Shown: piece by piece, positions 12,301 to 25,610 of the stretch | How the letters are laid out: each line of letters opens with the position of its first letter | Numbering within the stretch: the first letter of the stretch is position 1 | From: Diprion similis | Taxonomy: Eukaryota > Arthropoda > Insecta > Hymenoptera > Diprionidae | NCBI RefSeq assembly: GCF_021155765.1 | Contig: NC_060116.1 | Location: forward strand, 17,486,584 to 17,550,583 | Direction of reading: 5' to 3' | Length of the DNA stretch: 64,000 bases | Notes under the pieces: model-generated | Database searches by the model: none | What the model was told of the DNA's origin: nothing | What the model saw: only the letters and a program-made list of their open reading frames with translations | Position numbers and translations under genes: made by a program

Positions 12301-15300
12301 GGGGGTCGAATTACTCTAGAGATGGTCATACAAATCGATTCCGAGACGAGAAATTTTCGGCTCCGAAAATGACCAAAAAAGTAAGGCTTACCCCTTTGGA
12401 TTTTTGGCGAAAATTTCGACGATTTTGAAAAGAGCTGCAATCAATTTTTGCATGCCCTATTTCGACGTAATTTTGCGAGAGGAATCGATTAAGCGCAGTG
12501 CCAATACGCTGCGAGCGATAGCTGAAAAGTTACGGCCGAAAAAGTCATGATTTTCATCGTCATTTCACTGCTGCTGGTCCTACGCTCTTTTTGATGTGTT
12601 TTCTGAGTTCCTGGGGGTCGAATTACTCTAGAGATGGTCATACAAATCGATTCCGAGACGAGAAATTTTCGGCTCCGAAAATGACCAAAAAAGTAAGGCT
12701 TACCCCTTTGGATTTTTGGCGAAAATTTCGACGATTTTGAAAAGAGCTGCAATCAATTTTTGCATGCCCTATTTCGACGTAATTTTGCGAGAGGAATCGA
12801 TTAAGCGCAGTGCCAATACGCTGCGAGCGATAGCTGAAAAGTTACGGCCGAAAAAGTCATGATTTTCATCGTCATTTCTCTGCTGCTGGTCCTACGCTCT
12901 TTTTGATGTGTTTTCTGAGTTCCTGGGGGTCGAATTACTCTAGAGATGGTCACACAAATCGATTCCGAGACGAGAAATTTTCGGCTCCGAAAATGACCAA
13001 AAAAGTAAGGCTTACCCCTTTGGATTTTTGGCGAAAATTTCGACGATTTTGAAAAGAGCTGCAATCAATTTTTGCATGCCCTATTTCGACGTAATTTTGC
13101 GAGAGGAATCGATTAAGCGCAGTTCCAATACGCTGCGAGCGATAGCTGAAAAGTTACGGCCGAAAAAGTCATGATTTTCATCGTCATTTCTCTGCTGCTG
13201 GTCCTACGCTCTTTTTGATGTGTTTTCTGAGTTCCTGGGGGTCGAATTACTCTAGAGATGGTCATACAAATCGATTCCGAGACGAGAAATTTTCGGCTCC
13301 GAAAATGACCAAAAAAGTAAGGCTTACCCCTTTGGATTTTTGGCGAAAATTTCGACGATTTTGAAAAGAGCTGCAATCAATTTTTGCATGCCCCATTTCG
13401 ACGTAATTTTGCGAGAGGAATCGATTAAGCGCAGTGCCAATACGCTGCGAGCGATAGCTGAAAAGTTACGGCCGAAAAAGTCATGATTTTCATCGTCATT
13501 TCTCTGCTGCTGGTCCTACGCTCTTTTTGATGTGTTTTCTGAGTTCCTGGGGGTCGAATTACTCTAGAGATGGTCATACAAATCGATTCCGAGACGAGAA
13601 ATTTTCGGCTCCGAAAATGACCAAAAAAGTAAGGCTTACCCCTTTGGATTTTTGGCGAAAATTTCGACGATTTTGAAAAGAGCTGCAATCAATTTTTGCA
13701 TGCCCTATTTCGACGTAATTTTGCGAGAGGAATCGATTAAGCGCAGTGCCAATACGCTGCGAGCGATAGCTGAAAAGTTACGGCCGAAAAAGTCATGATT
13801 TTCATCGTCATTTCTCTGCTGCTGGTCCTACGCTCTTTTTGATGTGTTTTCTGAGTTCCTGGGGGTCGAATTACTCTAGAGATGGTCATACAAATCGATT
13901 CCGAGACGAGAAATTTTCGGCTCCGAAAATGACCAAAAAAGTAAGGCTTACCCCTTTGGATTTTTGGCGAAAATTTCGACGATTTTGAAAAGAGCTGCAA
14001 TCAATTTTTGCATGCCCTATTTCGACGTAATTTTGCGAGAGGAATCGATTAAGCGCAGTGCCAATACGCTGCGAGCGATAGCTGAAAAGTTACGGCCGAA
14101 AAAGTCATGATTTTCATCGTCATTTCTCTGCTGCTGGTCCTACGCTCTTTTTGATGTGTTTTCTGAGTTCCTGGGGGTCGAATTACTCTAGAGATGGTCA
14201 TACAAATCGATTCCGAGACGAGAAATTTTCGGCTCCGAAAATGACCAAAAAAGTAAGGCTTACCCCTTTGGATTTTTGGCGAAAATTTCGACGATTTTGA
14301 AAAGAGCTGCAATCAATTTTTGCATGCCCTATTTCGACGTAATTTTGCGAGAGGAATCGATTAAGCGCAGTGCCAATACGCTGCGAGCGATAGCTGAAAA
14401 GTTACGGCCGAAAAAGTCATGATTTTCATCGTCATTTCTCTGCTGCTGGTCCTACGCTCTTTTTGATGTGTTTTCTGAGTTCCTGGGGGTCGAATTACTC
14501 TAGAGATGGTCATACAAATCGATTCCGAGACGAGAAATTTTCGGCTCCGAAAATGACCAAAAAAGTAAGGCTTACCCCTTTGGATTTTTGGCGAAAATTT
14601 CGACGATTTTGAAAAGAGCTGCAATCAATTTTTGCATGCCCTATTTCGACGTAATTTTGCGAGAGGAATCGATTAAGCGCAGTGCCAATACGCTGCGAGC
14701 GATAGCTGAAAAGTTACGGCCGAAAAAGTCATGATTTTCATCGTCATTTCTCTGCTGCTGGTCCTACGCTCTTTTTGATGTGTTTTCTGAGTTCCTGGGG
14801 GTCGAATTACTCTAGAGATGGTCACACAAATCGATTCCGAGACGAGAAATTTTCGGCTCCGAAAATGACCAAAAAAGTAAGGCTTACCCCTTTGGATTTT
14901 TGGCGAAAATTTCGACGATTTTGAAAAGAGCTGCAATCAATTTTTGCATGCCCTATTTCGACGTAATTTTGCGAGAGGAATCGATTAAGCGCAGTTCCAA
15001 TACGCTGCGAGCGATAGCTGAAAAGTTACGGCCGAAAAAGTCATGATTTTCATCGTCATTTCTCTGCTGCTGGTCCTACGCTCTTTTTGATGTGTTTTCT
15101 GAGTTCCTGGGGGTCGAATTACTCTAGAGATGGTCATACAAATCGATTCCGAGACGAGAAATTTTCGGCTCCGAAAATGACCAAAAAAGTAAGGTTTACC
15201 CCTTTGGATTTTTGGCGAAAATTTCGACGATTTTGAAAAGAGCTGCAATCAATTTTTGCATGCCCTATTTCGACGTAATTTTGCGAGAGGAATCGATTAA

Positions 15301-15608
15301 GCGCAGTGCCAATACGCTGCGAGCGATAGCTGAAAAGTTACGGCCGAAAAAGTCATGATTTTCATCGTCATTTCTCTGCTGCTGGTCCTACGCTCTTTTT
15401 GATGTGTTTTCTGAGTTCCTGGGGGTCGAATTACTCTAGAGATGGTCATACAAATCGATTCCGAGACGAGAAATTTTCGGCTCCGAAAATGACCAAAAAA
15501 GTAAGGCTTACCCCTTTGGATTTTTGGCGAAAATTTCGACGATTTTGAAAAGAGCTGCAATCAATTTTTGCATGCCCTATTTCGACGTAATTTTGCGAGA
15601 GGAATCGA

Positions 15609-16856
15609 TTAAGCGCAGTGCCAATACGCTGCGAGCGATAGCTGAAAAGTTACGGCCGAAAAAGTCATGATTTTCATCGTCATTTCTTTGCTGCTGGTCC
15701 TACGCTCTTTTTGATGTGTTTTCTGAGTTCCTGGGGGTCGAATTACTCTAGAGATGGTCATACAAATCGATTCCGAGACGAGAAATTTTCGGCTCCGAAA
15801 ATGACCAAAAAAGTAAGGCTTACCCCTTTGGATTTTTGGCGAAAATTTCGACGATTTTGAAAAGAGCTGCAATCAATTTTTGCATGCCCCATTTCGACGT
15901 AATTTTGCGAGAGGAATCGATTAAGCGCAGTGCCAATACGCTGCGAGCGATAGCTGAAAAGTTACGGCCGAAAAAGTCATGATTTTCATCGTCATTTCTC
16001 TGCTGCTGGTCCTACGCTCTTTTTGATGTGTTTTCTGAGTTCCTGGGGGTCGAATTACTCTAGAGATGGTCATACAAATCGATTCCGAGACGAGAAATTT
16101 TCGGCTCCGAAAATGACCAAAAAAGTAAGGCTTACCCCTTTGGATTTTTGGCGAAAATTTCGACGATTTTGAAAAGAGCTGCAATCAATTTTTGCATGCC
16201 CTATTTCGACGTAATTTTGCGAGAGGAATCGATTAAGCGCAGTGCCAATACGCTGCGAGCGATAGCTGAAAAGTTACGGCCGAAAAAGTCATGATTTTCA
16301 TCGTCATTTCTCTGCTGCTGGTCCTACGCTCTTTTTGATGTGTTTTCTGAGTTCCTGGGGGTCGAATTACTCTAGAGATGGTCACACAAATCGATTCCGA
16401 GACGAGAAATTTTCGGCTCCGAAAATGACCAAAAAAGTAAGGCTTACCCATTTGGATTTTTGGCGAAAATTTCGACGATTTTGAAAAGAGCTGCAATCAA
16501 TTTTTGCATGCCCTATGTCGACGTAATTTTGCGAGAGGAATCGATTAAGCGCAGTGCCAATACGCTGCGAGCGATAGCTGAAAAGTTACGGCCGAAAAAG
16601 TCATGATTTTCATCGTCATTTCTCTGCTGCTGGTCCTACGCTCTTTTTGATGTGTTTTCTGAGTTCCTGGGGGTCGAATTACTCTAGAGATGGTCATACA
16701 AATCGATTCCGAGACGAGAAATTTTCGGCTCCGAAAATGACCAAAAAAGTAAGGCTTACCCCTTTGGATTTTTGGCGAAAATTTCGACGATTTTGAAAAG
16801 AGCTGCAATCAATTTTTGCATGCCCTATTTCGACGTAATTTTGCGAGAGAAATCGA
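15609..16856. repeat. Satellite four-monomer block, copy 1
   Basis: Four consecutive monomers carry a distinctive series of private changes: TTTCTTTGCTG plus GCCCCATTT in the first, none in the second, GGTCACAC plus ACCCATTTGG plus CTATGTCGAC in the third, and GAGAGAAATCG at the end of the fourth. The same series recurs at 23097-24344, 24 monomers (7488 bp) away. Confidence 0.85.
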
Positions 16857-19800
16857 TTAAGCGCAGTGCCAATACGCTGCGAGCGATAGCTGAAAAGTTA
16901 CGGCCGAAAAAGTCATGATTTTCATCGTCATTTCTCTGCTGCTGGTCCTACGCTCTTTTTGATGTGTTTTCTGAGTTCCTGGGGGTCGAATTACTCTAGA
17001 GATGGTCATACAAATCGATTCCGAGACGAGAAATTTTCGGCTCCGAAAATGACCAAAAAAGTGAGGCTTACCCCTTTGGATTTTTGGCGAAAATTCCGAC
17101 GATTTTGAAAAGAGCTGCAATCAATTTTTGCATGCCCTATTTCGACGTAATTTTTCGAGAGGAATCGATTAAGCGCAGTGCCAATACGCTGCGAGCGATA
17201 GCTGAAAAGTTACGGCCGAAAAAGTCATGATTTTCATCGTCATTTCTCTGCTGCTGGTCCTACGCTCTTTTTGATGTGTTTTCTGAGTTCCTGGGGGTCG
17301 AATTACTCTAGAGATGGTCATACAAATCGATTCCGAGACGAGAAATTTTCGGCTCCGAAAATGACCAAAAAAGTAAGGCTTACCCCTTTGGATTTTTGGC
17401 GAAAATTTCGACGATTTTGAAAAGAGCTGCAATCAATTTTTGCATGCCCTATTTCGACGTAATTTTGCGAGAGGAATCGATTAAGCGCAGTGCCAATACG
17501 CTGCGAGCGATAGCTGAAAAGTTACGGCCGAAAAAGTCATGATTTTCATCGTCATTTCACTGCTGCTGGTCCTACGCTCTTTTTGATGTGTTTTCTGAGT
17601 TCCTGGGGGTCGAATTACTCTAGAGATGGTCATACAAATCGATTCCGAGACGAGAAATTTTCGGCTCCGAAAATGACCAAAAAAGTAAGGCTTACCCCTT
17701 TGGATTTTTGGCGAAAATTTCGACGATTTTGAAAAGAGCTGCAATCAATTTTTGCATGCCCTATTTCGACGTAATTTTGCGAGAGGAATCGATTAAGCGC
17801 AGTGCCAATACGCTGCGAGCGATAGCTGAAAAGTTACGGCCGAAAAAGTCATGATTTTCATCGTCATTTCTCTGCTGCTGGTCCTACGCTCTTTTTGATG
17901 TGTTTTCTGAGTTCCTGGGGGTCGAATTACTCTAGAGATGGTCATACAAATCGATTCCGAGACGAGAAATTTTCGGCTCCGAAAATGACCAAAAAAGTAA
18001 GGCTTACCCCTTTGGATTTTTGGCGAAAATTTCGACGATTTTGAAAAGAGCTGCAATCAATTTTTGCATGCCCTATTTCGACGTAATTTTGCGAGAGGAA
18101 TCGATTAAGCGCAGTGCCAATACGCTGCGAGCGATAGCTGAAAAGTTACGGCCGAAAAAGTCATGATTTTCATCGTCATTTCTCTGCTGCTGGTCCTACG
18201 CTCTTTTTGATGTGTTTTCTGAGTTCCTGGGGGTCGAATTACTCTAGAGATGGTCATACAAATCGATTCCGAGACGAGAAATTTTCGGCTCCGAAAATGA
18301 CCAAAAAAGTAAGGCTTACCCCTTTGGATTTTTGGCGAAAATTTCGACGATTTTGAAAAGAGCTGCAATCAATTTTTGCATGCCCTATTTCGACGTAATT
18401 TTGCGAGAGGAATCGATTAAGCGCAGTGCCAATACGCTGCGAGCGATAGCTGAAAAGTTACGGCCGAAAAAGTCATGATTTTCATCGTCATTTCTCTGCT
18501 GCTGGTCCTACGCTCTTTTTGATGTGTTTTCTGAGTTCCTGGGGGTCGAATTACTCTAGAGATGGTCATACAAATCGATTCCGAGACGAGAAATTTTCGG
18601 CTCCGAAAATGACCAAAAAAGTAAGGCTTACCCCTTTGGATTTTTGGCGAAAATTTCGACGATTTTGAAAAGAGCTGCAATCAATTTTTGCATGCCCTAT
18701 TTCGACGTAATTTTGCGAGAGGAATCGATTAAGCGCAGTGCCAATACGCTGCGAGCGATAGCTGAAAAGTTACGGCCGAAAAAGTCATGATTTTCATCGT
18801 CATTTCTCTGCTGCTGGTCCTACGCTCTTTTTGATGTGTTTTCTGAGTTCCTGGGGGTCGAATTACTCTAGAGATGGTCATACAAATCGATTCCGAGACG
18901 AGAAATTTTCGGCTCCGAAAATGACCAAAAAAGTAAGGCTTACCCCTTTGGATTTTTGGCGAAAATTTCGACGATTTTGAAAAGAGCTGCAATCAATTTT
19001 TGCATGCCCTATTTCGACGTAATTTTGCGAGAGGAATCGATTAAGCGCAGTGCCAATACGCTGCGAGCGATAGCTGAAAAGTTACGGCCGAAAAAGTCAT
19101 GATTTTCATCGTCATTTCTCTGCTGCTGGTCCTACGCTCTTTTTGATGTGTTTTCTGAGTTCCTGGGGGTCGAATTACTCTAGAGATGGTCATACAAATC
19201 GATTCCGAGACGAGAAATTTTCGGCTCCGAAAATGACCAAAAAAGTAAGGCTTACCCCTTTGGATTTTTGGCGAAAATTTCGACGATTTTGAAAAGAGCT
19301 GCAATCAATTTTTGCATGCCCTATTTCGACGTAATTTTGCGAGAGGAATCGATTAAGCGCAGTGCCAATACGCTGCGAGCGATAGCTGAAAAGTTACGGC
19401 CGAAAAAGTCATGATTTTCATCGTCATTTCTCTGCTGCTGGTCCTACGCTCTTTTTGATGTGTTTTCTGAGTTCCTGGGGGTCGAATTACTCTAGAGATG
19501 GTCATACAAATCGATTCCGAGACGAGAAATTTTCGGCTCCGAAAATGACCAAAAAAGTAAGGCTTACCCCTTTGGATTTTTGGCGAAAATTTCGACGATT
19601 TTGAAAAGAGCTGCAATCAATTTTTGCATGCCCTATTTCGACGTAATTTTGCGAGAGGAATCGATTAAGCGCAGTGCCAATACGCTGCGAGCGATAGCTG
19701 AAAAGTTACGGCCGAAAAAGTCATGATTTTCATCGTCATTTCTCTGCTGCTGGTCCTACGCTCTTTTTGATGTGTTTTCTGAGTTCCTGGGGGTCGAATT

Positions 19801-22800
19801 ACTCTAGAGATGGTCACACAAATCGATTCCGAGACGAGAAATTTTCGGCTCCGAAAATGACCAAAAAAGTAAGGCTTACCCCTTTGGATTTTTGGCGAAA
19901 ATTTCGACGATTTTGAAAAGAGCTGCAATCAATTTTTGCATGCCCTATTTCGACGTAATTTTGCGAGAGGAATCGATTAAGCGCAGTTCCAATACGCTGC
20001 GAGCGATAGCTGAAAAGTTACGGCCGAAAAAGTCATGATTTTCATCGTCATTTCTCTGCTGCTGGTCCTACGCTCTTTTTGATGTGTTTTCTGAGTTCCT
20101 GGGGGTCGAATTACTCTAGAGATGGTCATACAAATCGATTCCGAGACGAGAAATTTTCGGCTCCGAAAATGACCAAAAAAGTAAGGCTTACCCCTTTGGA
20201 TTTTTGGCGAAAATTTCGACGATTTTGAAAAGAGCTGCAATCAATTTTTGCATGCCCTATTTCGACGTAATTTTGCGAGAGGAATCGATTAAGCGCAGTG
20301 CCAATACGCTGCGAGCGATAGCTGAAAAGTTACGGCCGAAAAAGTCATGATTTTCATCGTCATTTCTTTGCTGCTGGTCCTACGCTCTTTTTGATGTGTT
20401 TTCTGAGTTCCTGGGGGTCGAATTACTCTAGAGATGGTCATACAAATCGATTCCGAGACGAGAAATTTTCGGCTCCGAAAATGACCAAAAAAGTAAGGCT
20501 TACCCCTTTGGATTTTTGGCGAAAATTTCGACGATTTTGAAAAGAGCTGCAATCAATTTTTGCATGCCCCATTTCGACGTAATTTTGCGAGAGGAATCGA
20601 TTAAGCGCAGTGCCAATACGCTGCGAGCGATAGCTGAAAAGTTACGGCCGAAAAAGTCATGATTTTCATCGTCATTTCTCTGCTGCTGGTCCTACGCTCT
20701 TTTTGATGTGTTTTCTGAGTTCCTGGGGGTCGAATTACTCTAGAGATGGTCATACAAATCGATTCCGAGACGAGAAATTTTCGGCTCCGAAAATGACCAA
20801 AAAAGTAAGGCTTACCCCTTTGGATTTTTGGCGAAAATTTCGACGATTTTGAAAAGAGCTGCAATCAATTTTTGCATGCCCTATTTCGACGTAATTTTGC
20901 GAGAGGAATCGATTAAGCGCAGTGCCAATACGCTGCGAGCGATAGCTGAAAAGTTACGGCCGAAAAAGTCATGATTTTCATCGTCATTTCTCTGCTGCTG
21001 GTCCTACGCTCTTTTTGATGTGTTTTCTGAGTTCCTGGGGGTCGAATTACTCTAGAGATGGTCACACAAATCGATTCCGAGACGAGAAATTTTCGGCTCC
21101 GAAAATGACCAAAAAAGTAAGGCTTACCCCTTTGGATTTTTGGCGAAAATTTCGACGATTTTGAAAAGAGCTGCAATCAATTTTTGCATGCCCTATTTCG
21201 ACGTAATTTTGCGAGAGGAATCGATTAAGCGCAGTTCCAATACGCTGCGAGCGATAGCTGAAAAGTTACGGCCGAAAAAGTCATGATTTTCATCGTCATT
21301 TCTCTGCTGCTGGTCCTACGCTCTTTTTGATGTGTTTTCTGAGTTCCTGGGGGTCGAATTACTCTAGAGATGGTCATACAAATCGATTCCGAGACGAGAA
21401 ATTTTCGGCTCCGAAAATGACCAAAAAAGTAAGGCTTACCCCTTTGGATTTTTGGCGAAAATTTCGACGATTTTGAAAAGAGCTGCAATCAATTTTTGCA
21501 TGCCCTATTTCGACGTAATTTTGCGAGAGGAATCGATTAAGCGCAGTGCCAATACGCTGCGAGCGATAGCTGAAAAGTTACGGCCGAAAAAGTCATGATT
21601 TTCATCGTCATTTCTCTGCTGCTGGTCCTACGCTCTTTTTGATGTGTTTTCTGAGTTCCTGGGGGTCGAATTACTCTAGAGATGGTCATACAAATCGATT
21701 CCGAGACGAGAAATTTTCGGCTCCGAAAATGACCAAAAAAGTAAGGCTTACCCCTTTGGATTTTTGGCGAAAATTTCGACGATTTTGAAAAGAGCTGCAA
21801 TCAATTTTTGCATGCCCTATTTCGACGTAATTTTGCGAGAGGAATCGATTAAGCGCAGTGCCAATACGCTGCGAGCGATAGCTGAAAAGTTACGGCCGAA
21901 AAAGTCATGATTTTCATCGTCATTTCTCTGCTGCTGGTCCTACGCTCTTTTTGATGTGTTTTCTGAGTTCCTGGGGGTCGAATTACTCTAGAGATGGTCA
22001 TACAAATCGATTCCGAGACGAGAAATTTTCGGCTCCGAAAATGACCAAAAAAGTAAGGCTTACCCCTTTGGATTTTTGGCGAAAATTTCGACGATTTTGA
22101 AAAGAGCTGCAATCAATTTTTGCATGCCCTATTTCGACGTAATTTTGCGAGAGGAATCGATTAAGCGCAGTGCCAATACGCTGCGAGCGATAGCTGAAAA
22201 GTTACGGCCGAAAAAGTCATGATTTTCATCGTCATTTCTCTGCTGCTGGTCCTACGCTCTTTTTGATGTGTTTTCTGAGTTCCTGGGGGTCGAATTACTC
22301 TAGAGATGGTCATACAAATCGATTCCGAGACGAGAAATTTTCGGCTCCGAAAATGACCAAAAAAGTAAGGCTTACCCCTTTGGATTTTTGGCGAAAATTT
22401 CGACGATTTTGAAAAGAGCTGCAATCAATTTTTGCATGCCCTATTTCGACGTAATTTTGCGAGAGGAATCGATTAAGCGCAGTGCCAATACGCTGCGAGC
22501 GATAGCTGAAAAGTTACGGCCGAAAAAGTCATGATTTTCATCGTCATTTCTCTGCTGCTGGTCCTACGCTCTTTTTGATGTGTTTTCTGAGTTCCTGGGG
22601 GTCGAATTACTCTAGAGATGGTCACACAAATCGATTCCGAGACGAGAAATTTTCGGCTCCGAAAATGACCAAAAAAGTAAGGCTTACCCCTTTGGATTTT
22701 TGGCGAAAATTTCGACGATTTTGAAAAGAGCTGCAATCAATTTTTGCATGCCCTATTTCGACGTAATTTTGCGAGAGGAATCGATTAAGCGCAGTTCCAA

Positions 22801-23096
22801 TACGCTGCGAGCGATAGCTGAAAAGTTACGGCCGAAAAAGTCATGATTTTCATCGTCATTTCTCTGCTGCTGGTCCTACGCTCTTTTTGATGTGTTTTCT
22901 GAGTTCCTGGGGGTCGAATTACTCTAGAGATGGTCATACAAATCGATTCCGAGACGAGAAATTTTCGGCTCCGAAAATGACCAAAAAAGTAAGGCTTACC
23001 CCTTTGGATTTTTGGCGAAAATTTCGACGATTTTGAAAAGAGCTGCAATCAATTTTTGCATGCCCTATTTCGACGTAATTTTGCGAGAGGAATCGA

Positions 23097-24344
23097 TTAA
23101 GCGCAGTGCCAATACGCTGCGAGCGATAGCTGAAAAGTTACGGCCGAAAAAGTCATGATTTTCATCGTCATTTCTTTGCTGCTGGTCCTACGCTCTTTTT
23201 GATGTGTTTTCTGAGTTCCTGGGGGTCGAATTACTCTAGAGATGGTCATACAAATCGATTCCGAGACGAGAAATTTTCGGCTCCGAAAATGACCAAAAAA
23301 GTAAGGCTTACCCCTTTGGATTTTTGGCGAAAATTTCGACGATTTTGAAAAGAGCTGCAATCAATTTTTGCATGCCCCATTTCGACGTAATTTTGCGAGA
23401 GGAATCGATTAAGCGCAGTGCCAATACGCTGCGAGCGATAGCTGAAAAGTTACGGCCGAAAAAGTCATGATTTTCATCGTCATTTCTCTGCTGCTGGTCC
23501 TACGCTCTTTTTGATGTGTTTTCTGAGTTCCTGGGGGTCGAATTACTCTAGAGATGGTCATACAAATCGATTCCGAGACGAGAAATTTTCGGCTCCGAAA
23601 ATGACCAAAAAAGTAAGGCTTACCCCTTTGGATTTTTGGCGAAAATTTCGACGATTTTGAAAAGAGCTGCAATCAATTTTTGCATGCCCTATTTCGACGT
23701 AATTTTGCGAGAGGAATCGATTAAGCGCAGTGCCAATACGCTGCGAGCGATAGCTGAAAAGTTACGGCCGAAAAAGTCATGATTTTCATCGTCATTTCTC
23801 TGCTGCTGGTCCTACGCTCTTTTTGATGTGTTTTCTGAGTTCCTGGGGGTCGAATTACTCTAGAGATGGTCACACAAATCGATTCCGAGACGAGAAATTT
23901 TCGGCTCCGAAAATGACCAAAAAAGTAAGGCTTACCCATTTGGATTTTTGGCGAAAATTTCGACGATTTTGAAAAGAGCTGCAATCAATTTTTGCATGCC
24001 CTATGTCGACGTAATTTTGCGAGAGGAATCGATTAAGCGCAGTGCCAATACGCTGCGAGCGATAGCTGAAAAGTTACGGCCGAAAAAGTCATGATTTTCA
24101 TCGTCATTTCTCTGCTGCTGGTCCTACGCTCTTTTTGATGTGTTTTCTGAGTTCCTGGGGGTCGAATTACTCTAGAGATGGTCATACAAATCGATTCCGA
24201 GACGAGAAATTTTCGGCTCCGAAAATGACCAAAAAAGTAAGGCTTACCCCTTTGGATTTTTGGCGAAAATTTCGACGATTTTGAAAAGAGCTGCAATCAA
24301 TTTTTGCATGCCCTATTTCGACGTAATTTTGCGAGAGAAATCGA
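23097..24344. repeat. Satellite four-monomer block, copy 2
   Basis: Repeats the variant series of 15609-16856 in the same order and spacing. The two blocks therefore most likely descend from a single multi-monomer duplication rather than independent point mutation. Immediately to its right, homology to the core drops, marking the array edge. Confidence 0.85.
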
Positions 24345-25610
24345 TTAAGCGCAGTGCCAATACGCTGCGAGCGATAGCTGAAAAGTTACGGCCGAAAAAG
24401 TCATGATTTTCATCGTCATTTCTCTGCTGCTGGTCCTACGCTCTTTTTGATGTGTTTTCTGAGTTCCTGGGGGTCGAATTACTCCAGAGATGGTCATACG
24501 AATCGATTCCGAGACGAGAAATTTTCGGCTCTGAAAATGACCAAAAAAGTAAGGCTTACCCCTTTGGAATTTTCGCGAAAATTTCGACGATTTTGAAAAG
24601 AGCTGCAATCAATTTTTGCATGCCCTATTTCGACGTAATTTTGCGAGAGGAATCGATTGAGCGCAGTCCCAATACGCTGCGAGCGATGGCTGAAAAGTTA
24701 CGGCCTAAAAAGTCATGATTTTCGACGTCATTTCTCTGCTGCTGGTCCTACGCTCTTTTTGATGTGTTTTCTGAGTTCCTGGGGGTCGAATTACTCTCGA
24801 GATGGTCATACAAATCGATTCCGAGACGAGAAATTTTCGGCTCCGAAAATGACCAAAAAAGTAAGGCTTACCCCTTTGGATTTTTGGCGAAAATTTCGAC
24901 GATTTTGAAAAGAGCTGCAATCAATTTTTGCATGCCCTATTTCGACGTAATTTTGCGAGAGGAATCGATTAAGCGCAGTGCCAATACGCTGCGAGCGATA
25001 GCTGAAAAGTTACGGCCTAAAAACTCATGATTTTCATCGTCATTTCTCTGCTGCTGGTCCTACGCTCTTTTCGATGTGTTTTCTGAGTTTCTGGGGGTCG
25101 AATTACTCTAGAGATGGTCATACAAATCGATTTCGAGACGAGAAATTTTCGGCTCCGAAAATGACCAAAAAAGTAAGGCTTACCCCTTTGGAATTTTGGC
25201 GAAAATTTCGACGATTTTGAAAAAAGCTGCAATCGATTTCTGCATGCCCTATTTCGACGTAATTTTGCGAGAGGAATCGATTGAGCGCAGTCCCAAAACG
25301 CTGCGAGCGATGGCTGAGAAGTTACGGCCGAAAAAGTCATGATTTTCATCGTCATTTCTCTGCTGCTGGTCCTACGCTCTTTTTGATGTGTTTTCTGAGT
25401 TCCTGGGGGTCGAATTACTCTAGAGATGGTCATACGAACTAATTCGGGGACAAAAATTTCCTGGTCTCAAAAAGTAAGGCGTTCGCAATTTTAATGAAAA
25501 TTTTGATGACTTTCAAAAGTGCTGGAAGCAATTATTTGGTGCACTGGATGGACGTAATTTTGCGAGAGGAATGGACTCGCGATTGCGTCCGAATACGCTG
25601 CCAGTTACGG
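24345..25610. repeat. Diverged right edge of the satellite
   Basis: Monomers from 24345 onward accumulate changes (GAATTTTCGCG, CTCCAGAGATGG, TTCGACGTCATTT, TTTTCGATGTG, CCCAAAACGC). The final partial copy, from about 25430 to 25610, keeps only blocks such as GGACGTAATTTTGCGAGAGGAA and AATACGCTGCC. This mirrors the left edge. Confidence 0.9.

Larger units (their letters stand above)
8500..25610. repeat. 312-bp tandem satellite array (~55 monomers)
   Basis: Head-to-tail monomers with an exact 312-bp period span about 17.1 kb. Landmarks such as GAGGAATCGATTAAGCGCAG, GAGATGGTCATACAAATCG and CCCTATTTCGACGTAATTT recur every 312 bases. No length change was noticed over the 48 core copies starting at 9369 and stepping to 24033. 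Core copies differ by only zero to a few substitutions. Each monomer contains an 18-bp dyad (ATTTTCGG-CT-CCGAAAAT) and two AATCGATT sites 162 bp apart (150 bp the other way round). An open frame of 87 codons on the - strand recurs in every copy but begins at TTG, and its base changes are mostly amino-acid-changing, so I read it as a by-product of repeat homogenisation. The array lies between the convergent 3' ends of P5CS and PRPF4. No transposon termini were recognised. I cannot assign it to a named satellite family. Confidence 0.98.

Noticed and set aside
9369-24608. Repeated 87-codon - strand open frames as a tandem gene family
   Set aside because: They start at TTG, lie entirely within satellite monomers, resemble no protein I know, and vary mostly at amino-acid-changing positions. 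They are explained by a period divisible by three and recent homogenisation.
8500-25610. CRISPR-like or phage-like repeat array
   Set aside because: Repeats are 312 bp, contiguous and without unique spacers, and the flanking genes are intron-containing animal genes.
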